DNA of 64,000 nt from Serratia proteamaculans_D (GTDB taxonomy: Bacteria > Pseudomonadota > Gammaproteobacteria > Enterobacterales > Enterobacteriaceae), in assembly GCF_049959315.1 (NCBI RefSeq), contig NZ_CP188201.1. One strand, written 5' to 3'. The notes beneath the pieces are model-generated. The model was not told the origin of the DNA. It worked only from the letters and a program-made list of their open reading frames with translations, and did not search any database. Shown here piece after piece: positions 35,476 through 43,871 of the stretch. A program made the position numbers and the translations under genes. The first letter of the stretch is position 1; each line of letters starts with the position of its first letter.

Positions 35476-36684
35476 ATGGCCAACCCGTATCGCGAACTAC
35501 TGACAACCCCGGGCGTGAAGGGGTTAGTGTTCGCGAGTTCTATCGCCCGTCTGCCACAGGCGATGATCGGCATCGGCATTATTACCATGCTGGTACAACA
35601 GAGCGGTCTTTATTGGTTGGCTGGAGCGGTGGCCGGCATATTTACGCTGGCAAATGCACTGATTGGCCCGCAGATTTCCAAACTGGTTGATCGGCAAGGA
35701 CAGCGGCGGGTACTTCCCTGGATTACCGCTTTCAGCATTGCCATGCTGCTGGCGTTAATGACAGCAGCACATCGGCAAGCCCCAATCCCGGTGCTTTTTA
35801 TTTTTGCCGCACTGGCAGGCACGATGCCGAGCATGCCTGCGATGATAAGAGCGCGATGGACATTGCTTTTCCGTGGTAAACCCCAACTCCACACCGCGTT
35901 CTCCCTGGATACTGTGCTGGCAGAACTGACCTTCGTTATCGGTCCGCCTTTATCGATAGGCCTCAGCACCAGCCTTTTCGCCGCTGCAGGTCCGCTGGTG
36001 GCTGTTCTGTTACTGGTGATTGGCGTAACCATTTTTCTTCTGCAACGACAGACGGAACCTAAGGTGGTCAAAAATACGAGTGAGCATACAGGCTCAACGT
36101 TACGTATCCCTGGTATGAGTACCATTGTCCTGGCACTTTTGGCGATGGGGGTGATAGGCGGTTCGATTGATGTGTCTGTGGTGGCTTTCGCCAATGTACA
36201 GGGTTGGCCAACGGCCGCCAGTTTGATTCTGGCCGCTTACGCACTCGGTTCGATGGTGGCGGGACTGGCATTCGGCGCCGTCAGGCTAACTTTACCCATC
36301 GAGCGTCAATTCCTTATCGGCATACTGCTAACCGCAGCCACAGCCGTATTGCCGATTCTTTCTGCGGACGTCTATATCATGATGGGAGCGATCTTTGTGG
36401 CCGGTATGTCCTTTGCGCCGACCATGGTGATCGTCATGAATCTCGGCACTATCCTGGTGCCCCCGTCCAGGATCACCGAAGGACTGACGTGGATGACGAC
36501 CGGCATCAGCATCGGTGTGGCGCTGGGTGCTGCGCTGGCGGGCCTGGTTGTTGATGCCTACGGCGCGCGCGCAGGCTTCGGTATCCCTATTATTGCGGGG
36601 CTTGTCATGGTGGTGGTGGTACTTATTGGTTTACGCACACTTCGTGCGGCTTCCGTGACGCACGCCGAACCCATGTTCTCTTAA
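35476..36684 (+). CDS. MFS transporter
   Basis: 402 residues with about 12 hydrophobic segments. The half-way repeat is typical of MFS proteins, and ISKLVDRQGQRRVLPW is the loop after the second segment. It has the look of sugar/drug-efflux proteins, but the substrate is unknown. The start has GGAG six bases upstream. It stands alone between the diguanylate cyclase and the nickel permease gene. A hairpin CGGCAGCC/GGCTGCCG at 36691-36711 separates it from the convergent nickel permease. Confidence 0.83.
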   Translation: MANPYRELLTTPGVKGLVFASSIARLPQAMIGIGIITMLVQQSGLYWLAGAVAGIFTLANALIGPQISKLVDRQGQRRVLPWITAFSIAMLLALMTAAHRQAPIPVLFIFAALAGTMPSMPAMIRARWTLLFRGKPQLHTAFSLDTVLAELTFVIGPPLSIGLSTSLFAAAGPLVAVLLLVIGVTIFLLQRQTEPKVVKNTSEHTGSTLRIPGMSTIVLALLAMGVIGGSIDVSVVAFANVQGWPTAASLILAAYALGSMVAGLAFGAVRLTLPIERQFLIGILLTAATAVLPILSADVYIMMGAIFVAGMSFAPTMVIVMNLGTILVPPSRITEGLTWMTTGISIGVALGAALAGLVVDAYGARAGFGIPIIAGLVMVVVVLIGLRTLRAASVTHAEPMFS

Positions 36685-36690
36685 CAGAGG

Positions 36691-36711
36691 CGGCAGCCTG
36701 GCTGGCTGCCG
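36691..36711. terminator. Hairpin between the MFS gene and the nickel permease gene
   Basis: An 8-bp perfect stem CGGCAGCC/GGCTGCCG with a five-base loop lies between two convergent stop codons. There is no T run, so it may mainly stabilise mRNA ends. Confidence 0.5.
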
Positions 36712-36720
36712 GTAAGGGGA

Positions 36721-37752
36721 CTAGAGGGCCAGCGAGTCATAGTTTTTGCGGCGATAATTCAGCGCGGACAACGCCCACAGCACCACAAATAATGCGATAG
36801 CGGCGTAACCAACGCTGCCCATATGGTCATTGAGGACTTCAACTCCGTGCCACAGGCCGCCTTGTAACCCCAGTTTGTCGACCAACAACCCCAAACCTTC
36901 CAGGCCGCCGATCACCAGAGCAATAGCCACGCTGGTGGCGGTAATGGTCATGTTGTAATACAGCTTGCGGATCGGTTTATTGAAGGCCCAGCCATAAGCG
37001 CCGACCATCACAAAGTTATCCAGCGAGTCAATCAGTGCCATGCCGCTGGCGAACAGCAACGGGAACAGCATGATTGACCAGACCGACAGGCCGGAAGTGG
37101 CACCCGCCGCGGAGATACCCAACAGGCCGACTTCGGTGGCGGTGTCGAAACCCAGGCCAAATAAAAAGCCGACCAGATACATATGCCAGCTTTTATTCAC
37201 CAGATTAAAAGCAAAGCGATACAGGCGCGTCATCACGCCGCCGCTTCCGTTAACCAGCAGGGCCACATCTTGTTCCACCAGTTTTTCCCCGCGTTTCACC
37301 TGGCGGAAAATGCGGTAAACATCGCGGAAAATCAGCCAGTTCAGCAGTGCCATGGCCAGCAGGAACAGCGAGGAGATCAGCGTGCCCAGTGTCGCGCCGT
37401 ACTGATGCAGCCAGCCGATACGGTCGCCAAATGCCAATGAAGTGGCGGCAATGGCAATACAGGCCAGGATCACGATGCTGGAGTGGCCCAAAGAGAAGAA
37501 TGCACCGACGGACACCGGTCGCTGGCCTTGCTGCATCAGCTTGCGGGTGACGTTATCGATAGCGGCGATATGGTCAGCATCCACCGCATGACGCAGCCCG
37601 TAGCCATATGCCAGCAAAGCGGCTGCGATTAACGCCGGGTAGCGATGGAAGGCGGCAAAAGCCGCACCCCAGGCCAACAGGTTGAGCGCCACCAGCGCCA
37701 GCAATAGCCAAAAGGCGCGGGTATGGGTGCGGAAAAACTCGCGGTTTAACAT
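36721..37752 (-). CDS. Nickel/cobalt permease of the NiCoT (HoxN/NixA) family
   Basis: About 343 residues from ATG 37752, which has AGGA six bases upstream; a longer frame to 37839 overlaps hypF. Multiple membrane segments and the NiCoT signature RHAVDADHI (second segment) are clear, with LGFDTATEVGLL and GMALIDSLDNF further on. It imports Ni2+ (or Co2+) across the inner membrane. Its start lies two bases past the hypF stop, so it is the last gene of the hydN-fdhF-hypF operon and most likely feeds nickel to the hydrogenase active site. Confidence 0.9.
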   Translation of the reverse strand: MLNREFFRTHTRAFWLLLALVALNLLAWGAAFAAFHRYPALIAAALLAYGYGLRHAVDADHIAAIDNVTRKLMQQGQRPVSVGAFFSLGHSSIVILACIAIAATSLAFGDRIGWLHQYGATLGTLISSLFLLAMALLNWLIFRDVYRIFRQVKRGEKLVEQDVALLVNGSGGVMTRLYRFAFNLVNKSWHMYLVGFLFGLGFDTATEVGLLGISAAGATSGLSVWSIMLFPLLFASGMALIDSLDNFVMVGAYGWAFNKPIRKLYYNMTITATSVAIALVIGGLEGLGLLVDKLGLQGGLWHGVEVLNDHMGSVGYAAIALFVVLWALSALNYRRKNYDSLAL

Positions 37753-37753
37753 G

Positions 37754-40051
37754 TCAGGTCCTGTCAAAGGTAGAAGAAGAGGTCGGAGTGTGTTGGGCGC
37801 AGGCGACCAGCGCCTGACCCAGCGCCAGCCCGCCGTCACCCGCAGGCAGTTGTTGTGGCAGTAACACCTGCAACGGGGCCAGATGGTGCTGCAGACGTTG
37901 TCGCAGCAGGCGGTTATGCAGCACGCCGCCGCTCAATGCCACATGCCCAATGCCATACTGCAGGGCAAAATGCCTGGCCAGACTGGCAAAGCCCTGCGCC
38001 AGTGCATCGTGAAATGCCCAGGCCAGTTGCGGGGCGGGCGCTTGCCAGGTCAACCACCGTTGCCAGAACGCGGCAAGATCAAATTGCTCGCCGATAAGTG
38101 ACAATGTCACCGGATGTGGGCAAGGCCCACTTTGGTGCGCCAGCGCTTCAAACCGGCTGGCCGCTTCGCCTTCCCAACTTTGTTGCGCCGGGGCACAGCC
38201 CAGGGCGGCGGCGGCGGCGTCAAACAAACGGCCGCAGGAGGAAGCCAGCGGGGCATTAATACCCGCGTTAATCGCTTGCAGCAGAGGGCGCCATGGGGAA
38301 GCCAACAGCCGTTCGGCCTGAGGGTAGCTTTGCCAGTCCGGTACAAAGCGCGCGAAGTGCGCCAACTGATTACGCCAGGGTTGTTGTGCCGCAAGGTCAC
38401 CGCCGGGCAGCGCCACGGCGGGTAATCCCCCGAGATGACGGCAGCGGCGGTAATCGACCAGCAGACACTCGCCGCCCCACAGGGCGCCGCCCTGACCGTA
38501 GCCGAGACCATCCAGCGCCAGCCCGATCACGGTACCGCCTTCCAGTGGCCAGCGGTGCTCGGCCAGGCAAGCGGCCAGATGCGCATGATGATGCAGCACC
38601 GGGGTCACCGGCAGCGACTGCCGGGCCGCCCATTGATGGCTGACATAACCGGGGTGGGCATCGCTGGCCAACCGCTGCGGCTGGCAATGGTACAAGCCGG
38701 TGAAGTGCTTGATGGCCTGTTGCCACTGTTGTTGAATATCCTCTTGCTCCAAATCGCCAAAATGCGCACTGAGCAGGGCCTGATTCCCCTGAACCAGGCA
38801 AAAGGTATTTTTGCGATCTCCACCCACCGCCAACAGAGCCTGCTGAGCAGGGAAGCCGGGTGGCAACGGCAGGGCGTCGGGAACAAACCCGCGCGCCCGA
38901 CGCAGCATTTCAGGGCCTTCGGGCAGCAAACGCACCAGCGAGTCGTCAGCGCGTTGCAGGATCTCGCGATCGTGCATCAGCCACAGATCGGCAATCTCGG
39001 CCAAATCAGCCAATGCCTGGTCATTGGTTAACGCCGGGGCTCGGCCAGCGGCATTGCCTGAGGTCATCACCAGCGGGCGCTGTATTGCCTGCATCAGTAA
39101 ATGTTGAATCGGGTTAGCCGGCAGCATCAGGCCGACCTCATCCAACCCCGGAGCTACGGCGGCAGACAGCGGCGAGTAAGGGGATTGGGGGATCAATACC
39201 ACAGGCGCGGCGGGTGAAGTTAACAATGCCTGTAATTGCGGCTGGTCAACGCCATTGGCGCAGCGTACCAGCCAATCCGTGTCCGGCAACATCACCGCCA
39301 GCGGTTTACCTGGCCGCCGTTTACGCAGCCGCAGACGCTCGACGGCCTGGGTGTCGGTGGCGTCGCAAGCCAGGTGAAAACCGCCCAGGCCTTTGATCGC
39401 CACAATCTGCCCGGCGGCCAACGCGGTAACCGCCTGTTGTAGCGCTTCATTCCCCTGATGCTGCGGCTGTCCTGACGCCAGACAGCTAAACAGCTGTGGG
39501 CCACAATGGCTGCAGGCCACCGGTTGGGCATGAAAACGTCGGTCCTGCGCAGAATGGTATTCCCAGGCACAGTGTGGACAGAGGGTGAAGGGCGCCATGC
39601 TGGTCGCCGGGCGATCGTAGGGCATGGCGCGAATAATGGTAAAACGGGGCCCGCAATGGGTGCAGTTGATAAAGGGGTAACGGTAGCGTCGATCCTGCGG
39701 ATCGTTCATTTCCTGCAGGCATTGTGGACAGGTTGCGGCATCCGGCACTATCTGGGTTGCCATGGCGCCGCTCTGGCTGGGGCGGATACTGAAATCGGTA
39801 GGGGCTTGCAGCCAGGTAAACGAACGTTGCTGAATGCGGTCGATCTGCGCCAACGGCGGCGCCTGGTGGTGTAACACGTGCAGGAGCACTTCAAGATCGA
39901 CGGGTTCTACCAGGCGAATTTCCACCCCGGTGCTGTCGTTCCAGACCTCACCACGCAGGTTGAGCTGTTCGGCCAGTTGCCAGACAAAAGGCCGAAAGCC
40001 GACGCCCTGTACCTTGCCGCTGATGCGCAGCAGTAATCCTGAATGGGACAC
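37754..40051 (-). CDS. hypF: Hydrogenase maturation carbamoyltransferase HypF
   Basis: 765 residues. Domains in order are an acylphosphatase-like region with GKVQGVGFRPFVW, two zinc fingers (CPQCLQE...CTHC and CPHCAWE...CSHC), a YrdC-like nucleotide-binding domain (LGGFHLACDA) and a Kae1-like carbamoyltransferase domain with HHHAHLAAC and LSGGVLHN. HypF makes thiocarboxamide from carbamoyl phosphate and ATP and transfers it to HypE for the cyanide ligands of the [NiFe] site. It starts with GTG and follows fdhF after 67 bases that contain a small hairpin. E. coli has the related order hydN-hypF. Confidence 0.93.
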   Translation of the reverse strand: MSHSGLLLRISGKVQGVGFRPFVWQLAEQLNLRGEVWNDSTGVEIRLVEPVDLEVLLHVLHHQAPPLAQIDRIQQRSFTWLQAPTDFSIRPSQSGAMATQIVPDAATCPQCLQEMNDPQDRRYRYPFINCTHCGPRFTIIRAMPYDRPATSMAPFTLCPHCAWEYHSAQDRRFHAQPVACSHCGPQLFSCLASGQPQHQGNEALQQAVTALAAGQIVAIKGLGGFHLACDATDTQAVERLRLRKRRPGKPLAVMLPDTDWLVRCANGVDQPQLQALLTSPAAPVVLIPQSPYSPLSAAVAPGLDEVGLMLPANPIQHLLMQAIQRPLVMTSGNAAGRAPALTNDQALADLAEIADLWLMHDREILQRADDSLVRLLPEGPEMLRRARGFVPDALPLPPGFPAQQALLAVGGDRKNTFCLVQGNQALLSAHFGDLEQEDIQQQWQQAIKHFTGLYHCQPQRLASDAHPGYVSHQWAARQSLPVTPVLHHHAHLAACLAEHRWPLEGGTVIGLALDGLGYGQGGALWGGECLLVDYRRCRHLGGLPAVALPGGDLAAQQPWRNQLAHFARFVPDWQSYPQAERLLASPWRPLLQAINAGINAPLASSCGRLFDAAAAALGCAPAQQSWEGEAASRFEALAHQSGPCPHPVTLSLIGEQFDLAAFWQRWLTWQAPAPQLAWAFHDALAQGFASLARHFALQYGIGHVALSGGVLHNRLLRQRLQHHLAPLQVLLPQQLPAGDGGLALGQALVACAQHTPTSSSTFDRT

Positions 40052-40077
40052 TTTTTATTACTCTCTGTGGGGGAATC

Positions 40078-40097
40078 GGGGCGAATTTACTCGCCCC
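40078..40097 (-). repeat. Hairpin in the fdhF-hypF gap
   Basis: GGGGCGA and TCGCCCC flank ATTTAC. It may reduce readthrough or protect the fdhF mRNA 3' end within the operon. No T run is present. Confidence 0.45.
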
Positions 40098-40118
40098 CTA
40101 CAAAGTGACGATGCAGCT

Positions 40119-42275
40119 TTACATGACGTCTTCTGCCGCGCGACGCAGGCGGGCCTTCATCTCGCTATAGCTCTGCTGCGCATAGTTTTCCGCCCAGTGC
40201 TGATCGGCGATGGCCGCCAGTTTTACCGCACAGTATTTGGTTTCCGGCGTTTTGGAGATCGGGTCCAAATTCTCCTGGGTCAGCTCGTTGCAGGCACCGA
40301 TCCACCATTGGTAGGTCATATACACCGCGCCCAGGTTAATTCGCTCGTTATAGTTGGCGCGGCTGATCACCTTGCCACGGCGCGAGCTGACCCACACCAG
40401 TTGCTGGTCGGCAATACCCAGTGCTTCGGCATCCTGCGGATTGATCTGCACAAAACCGGGTTCATCCGCCAGGGTTTGCAGCGCGGCGCAGTTACCGGTC
40501 ATCGAGCGGCAGGAGTAGTGGCCGACTTCACGCACGGTACAGAGCACCAGCGGATAATCCGCATCCGGCACTTCCGCCGGGGCACGCCAGGTGGTGGCGA
40601 ACAGCTGGCCTTTACCGGTCGGGGTGGTGAACTGGTTGCCCTGATACAGGTAAGGGGTGCCCTGACTTTCCAGCGTGGTGCAAGGCCATTGCACATGGCC
40701 CAGTTCACCCATTTTTTCGTAGGTGGCACCATAAAACAGCGGGCAAAGTTCACGCATTTCATCCCAGATTTGCTGGTTATCGTCGTAATGCATCGGATAA
40801 CCCATCTCGGTGGCCAGCAGGCTGATAATCTCCCAGTCGCGCTTGACGTTGTACTGCGGTTCAATGGCTTTTTCGAAGCGCTGGAACCCGCGATCGGCAC
40901 AGGAGAACACGCCGCCATGCTCACCCCAGGAGGTGGCAGGCAGGATCACATCGGCCTGCTCGGCGGTTTTGGTCATAAAGATGTCTTGCACCACCACAAA
41001 TTCCAGCGCTTCGAACGCGCCGCGCACCAGGCTCAGATCGGCTTCGGTCTGTAACGGATCTTCCCCCATGATGTAGTAGGCTTTTACTTTACCTTCGTGC
41101 ACCAAATGCGGGATCTCGGTGATGCGGTAACCGACTTCCGGGTCCATCTTGGCGGCGTCAATGCCCCAGGCGGCGGCGAACTTGGCGCGTACCGCGGCGT
41201 CGGTGACGGCCTGATAACCTGGGAACTCATTGGGCAGTACGCCCATGTCACAGGCCCCCTGAACGTTGTTCTGCCCACGTACCGGCCCAACCCCGACGTT
41301 GGCCCGCCCCAGATTTCCGGTCAGCAAGGCCAGGCTGGCTAACCCTTTGACCACGTCGACCGCCTGGCCGAACTGGGTGACCCCCATGCCCCACATGATG
41401 GTGGCAGAAGGCGCGCTGGCGTAGGTGCGCATCGCCTGGCGAATTTGCTGGGCGCTGACGCCGGTCAGTTGTTCTACCGCTTCCGGGGCGTAGTCCGCTA
41501 ACTGCTGGCGGTAAGCCTCGAAACCTTCGGTGTATTTCGCCACGTAGTCGCGGTCATACAGGTTTTCTTCAATCAGCGTATAGGCGAAGGCATTGACCAG
41601 CGCCATGTTACAGCCGTTTTTGATCTGCAAATGCTGGTCGGCAATGCGCGCGGTTTCAATACGGCGCGGGTCACAGACGATAATTTGTGCGCCTTTCTCT
41701 TTGGCCTTCAGCACCCGGCGAGCCACGATAGGGTGCGAGTCGGCACAGTTGTAACCGATGACCAGCAGGCATTTGGAATTTTCGATATCGCCAATCGAGT
41801 TGCTCATCGCGCCGTTACCCAGCGTGGCCTGCAAACCCGCCACCGACGGGCCATGGCAGACACGGGCGCAGCAGTCGACGTTGTTGGTCCCGATCACCGC
41901 ACGGGCAAACTTCTGCATCACGTAGTTGGTTTCATTGCCGGTGCCGCGTGAAGAGCCGGTGTGCATGATGGCGCTGGCGCCGTGCTTATCCTTGATCTGC
42001 TGTAGCCGCTGCGCGGTGTAGCTAATGGCTTCGTCCCAACTGACGGCCTCAAACTTGCCGCCTTTCTCACGGCGGATCAGCGGCTGGCTCAGGCGCGGGG
42101 TCAGCAGTTTGGTGTCGTTGAGAAAGTCCCAGCCGTAATAGCCTTTCAGGCACAGCTCGCCTTGGTTGGTCACGCCGTCAGCCGCCTCAGCGCGGATGAT
42201 TTTACCGTTGTCGACCACCAGTTTCATTTTGCAGCCTGCACCGCAGTAAGGGCAGACGGTTGTGATTTTTTTCAT
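40119..42275 (-). CDS. fdhF: Formate dehydrogenase H, cysteine form
   Basis: 718 residues, the molybdenum formate dehydrogenase of formate hydrogenlyase. A 4Fe-4S site is formed by C8, C11, C15 and C42, and the molybdopterin-binding domains run through the rest (for example MWGMGVTQFGQA, PVRGQNNVQGA). At residue 140 the sequence reads CCARVCHGP with a TGC codon (41856-41858), where E. coli FdhF has selenocysteine. The catalytic residue is therefore cysteine and no selenium machinery is needed to make it. It oxidises formate to CO2 and passes electrons to the HycB-type subunit. It follows hydN by 11 bases and precedes hypF. Confidence 0.95.
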   Translation of the reverse strand: MKKITTVCPYCGAGCKMKLVVDNGKIIRAEAADGVTNQGELCLKGYYGWDFLNDTKLLTPRLSQPLIRREKGGKFEAVSWDEAISYTAQRLQQIKDKHGASAIMHTGSSRGTGNETNYVMQKFARAVIGTNNVDCCARVCHGPSVAGLQATLGNGAMSNSIGDIENSKCLLVIGYNCADSHPIVARRVLKAKEKGAQIIVCDPRRIETARIADQHLQIKNGCNMALVNAFAYTLIEENLYDRDYVAKYTEGFEAYRQQLADYAPEAVEQLTGVSAQQIRQAMRTYASAPSATIMWGMGVTQFGQAVDVVKGLASLALLTGNLGRANVGVGPVRGQNNVQGACDMGVLPNEFPGYQAVTDAAVRAKFAAAWGIDAAKMDPEVGYRITEIPHLVHEGKVKAYYIMGEDPLQTEADLSLVRGAFEALEFVVVQDIFMTKTAEQADVILPATSWGEHGGVFSCADRGFQRFEKAIEPQYNVKRDWEIISLLATEMGYPMHYDDNQQIWDEMRELCPLFYGATYEKMGELGHVQWPCTTLESQGTPYLYQGNQFTTPTGKGQLFATTWRAPAEVPDADYPLVLCTVREVGHYSCRSMTGNCAALQTLADEPGFVQINPQDAEALGIADQQLVWVSSRRGKVISRANYNERINLGAVYMTYQWWIGACNELTQENLDPISKTPETKYCAVKLAAIADQHWAENYAQQSYSEMKARLRRAAEDVM

Positions 42276-42286
42276 GGGTTCAGTTC

Positions 42287-42829
42287 CTAAAACAGTGACG
42301 ACAGGGTGTCGAGCGCGGCGCGACGACGTTTCTCGGCATTCATTTCCTGCAGCATGTTGCGATCCACACAGTGCAGCGCATTGGTCGGGCAGGTTTGCAT
42401 GCAGGCCGGGCCGCTATCACGGCCGATACACAGGTCGCATTTATGGGCTTCGGCTTTCTCGGTGGTGGCGCTCATCATGGCGCCGTTCTGGCGGACAACC
42501 GGGCGGGTGATCACTTCCATCGCGCCGTAAGGACAGGCCACTACGCAGGTTTTGCAGCCAATGCAGCGTTCCTGCATCACCAGCACCATGCCGTTGGTGC
42601 GGCTAATCGCGCCATTGGGGCAGACGTTAGAGCAAGGCGCGTCCTCGCACTGGCGGCACAGCACGGCGGTGCTGACGTTAACACCTTTGATCACGTGCAG
42701 CCGTGGGGCGAAGCTGGCGGGGTTGAGCGCTGAGATATCCTGGCTTTCGCTGTGTGCCATCACGCAGGCAATTTCACAGGTACGGCAGCCGATGCACTTT
42801 TTGGGATCGGCGATGATAAACCGGTTCAT
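42287..42829 (-). CDS. hydN: HydN-type electron transfer iron-sulfur protein
   Basis: About 180 residues from ATG 42829 (AGGAG six bases upstream). It has four 4Fe-4S cysteine clusters: CIGCRTCEIAC, CRQCEDAPCSNVC, CIGCKTCVVAC, and CDLCIGRDSGPACMQTC. It is close in length and order to E. coli HydN (about 175), which is co-transcribed with hypF, and is related to HycB. HydN is thought to support formate dehydrogenase H activity; its exact electron partners are not settled. It is the first gene of the operon with fdhF, hypF and a nickel permease, under a sigma-54 promoter at 42891-42906. Confidence 0.88.
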   Translation of the reverse strand: MNRFIIADPKKCIGCRTCEIACVMAHSESQDISALNPASFAPRLHVIKGVNVSTAVLCRQCEDAPCSNVCPNGAISRTNGMVLVMQERCIGCKTCVVACPYGAMEVITRPVVRQNGAMMSATTEKAEAHKCDLCIGRDSGPACMQTCPTNALHCVDRNMLQEMNAEKRRRAALDTLSSLF

Positions 42830-42890
42830 CAATAACTCCTGGGTTACCCTTCATCCGGGTATGACTGTGGATAGGTTGTGCCTTGGGTTA

Positions 42891-42906
42891 GGCATAAAGC
42901 GTGCCA
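42891..42906 (-). promoter_or_regulatory. Sigma-54 promoter of hydN-fdhF-hypF-nickel permease
   Basis: On the minus strand it reads TGGCACGCTTTATGCC, with GG and GC separated by exactly ten bases. Start would be near 42880, about 50 bases before the hydN ATG. The presence of fhlA in the cluster makes FhlA the likely activator. Confidence 0.87.
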
Positions 42907-42939
42907 ACCCTGAAAATCAAATAAAAGCAGAGGGTTAGC

Positions 42940-43012
42940 CTGGTGGTGACGAAGTGACCGACGGCATGTCGACACAAATGACGATGCCGCGTCAGACATT
43001 CGTCACCACCAG
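42940..43012. repeat. Long imperfect hairpin between hycI and the hydN promoter
   Basis: CTGGTGGTGACGAA at 42940-42953 is the exact reverse complement of TTCGTCACCACCAG at 42999-43012, which is the coding end of hycI. An inner GACGGCAT/ATGCC-GC-GTC pairing falls in between. The loop contains TGTCGACA at 42967-42974, a possible FhlA site. No T run follows on the minus strand, so it is not a standard terminator. Confidence 0.65.
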
Positions 43013-43462
43013 TGGCGGGTAGCCGCCATTGGTTGGCCAGGCATGCAGCCGCTGATGCAGGATGGTCACCGCCTGCCTTACTGCCGCGCCGATCGGGTAG
43101 TAAAACGCCACCACCTCCGGCTGAATGCCGATAAAGGTAATTTCCGGCACCGTTTCGCGCAGTTGGTCGATCAGGAAATTGAGCGGCAGGTTATGGGTAG
43201 TCATGATGAACATGTCGGCAATGTCTTTTTCATCGATTACCCGGGTTTCCCCCGCGGCCAGCCCCATGTCGGTGGCATCGACAATTACCAGCCGTGCAGG
43301 GCGCAGCTCGCGGATATGGCCAATGTCGTTTTCCGGCGCAGCACCGCCGTCAATCACCGTCCAGCCGGCGGGGGGATTGCCGGCACAGAGCTCCGCCAAC
43401 AGCGGCCCGGCGCCGTCATCGCCCATCATGCAGTTGCCCACACACAATAAAACGTCAGTCAT
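42992..43462 (-). CDS. hycI: Hydrogenase 3 maturation protease HycI
   Basis: About 156 residues from ATG 43462. The [NiFe] hydrogenase protease fold is clear: GNCMMGDDGAGP with the nickel-binding aspartate, VIDGGAAPEND, VIVDATDMG and a late histidine in MTTHNLP. It removes the C-terminal peptide of HycE after nickel insertion. It is the last gene of the hyc operon, and its start overlaps hycH by eight bases. The predicted HycE cleavage site, after R536 in DPCYSCTDR, is intact. Confidence 0.92.
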   Translation of the reverse strand: MTDVLLCVGNCMMGDDGAGPLLAELCAGNPPAGWTVIDGGAAPENDIGHIRELRPARLVIVDATDMGLAAGETRVIDEKDIADMFIMTTHNLPLNFLIDQLRETVPEITFIGIQPEVVAFYYPIGAAVRQAVTILHQRLHAWPTNGGYPPLVVTNV

Positions 43463-43871
43463 CATGCCTCCGGACCATCAGGTAAATGGCGGGTTCGTTT
43501 TCAATCGATTGCAGCAGGGCGATCAACTGTTGGCTCCAGTCTTGCTGTTGGGGGTTCATTTGCGGGTCGGCAGCACTCAACGCGGTGGCCAGCAGGTGGG
43601 TATGGCTACTGTCGATACAGATTTCACCGAAGCGATCGACCCCTTCCAGCTTGCGCCGGGCGGTGCTGTCAGCGGGCAATTGGGCTACCCAGGCGCGGAA
43701 TCCGTCCAGCGGGCAACTGAGTTTGGCTTCCAGGCAGTCGATCACCCCCAGATGGTGGCCAATCGCCAGGCTGTAATAGATCACCTCCTGGGCTTTGGGC
43801 GGGGCCTTTTTCTCTTGCACGAATTTGCGGCTCAGGGAGTAGAACACCACCTGGGCATGGGAGTGGCTCAT
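43455..43871 (-). CDS. hycH: Formate hydrogenlyase maturation protein HycH
   Basis: 138 residues, soluble. It matches HycH by position, length and sequence (early VVFYSLSRKFVQ, later EVIYYSLAIGHHLGVIDCL). HycH is needed for maturation of the hydrogenase 3 large subunit but is not part of the final complex. It overlaps hycG by ATGA and hycI by eight bases, so translation is coupled. Confidence 0.9.
   Translation of the reverse strand: MSHSHAQVVFYSLSRKFVQEKKAPPKAQEVIYYSLAIGHHLGVIDCLEAKLSCPLDGFRAWVAQLPADSTARRKLEGVDRFGEICIDSSHTHLLATALSAADPQMNPQQQDWSQQLIALLQSIENEPAIYLMVRRHDD

Noticed and set aside
39834..41054. A 406-codon open frame antisense to hypF and fdhF
   Set aside because: It crosses two complete genes, reads as low-complexity shadow sequence, and has no supporting motif.
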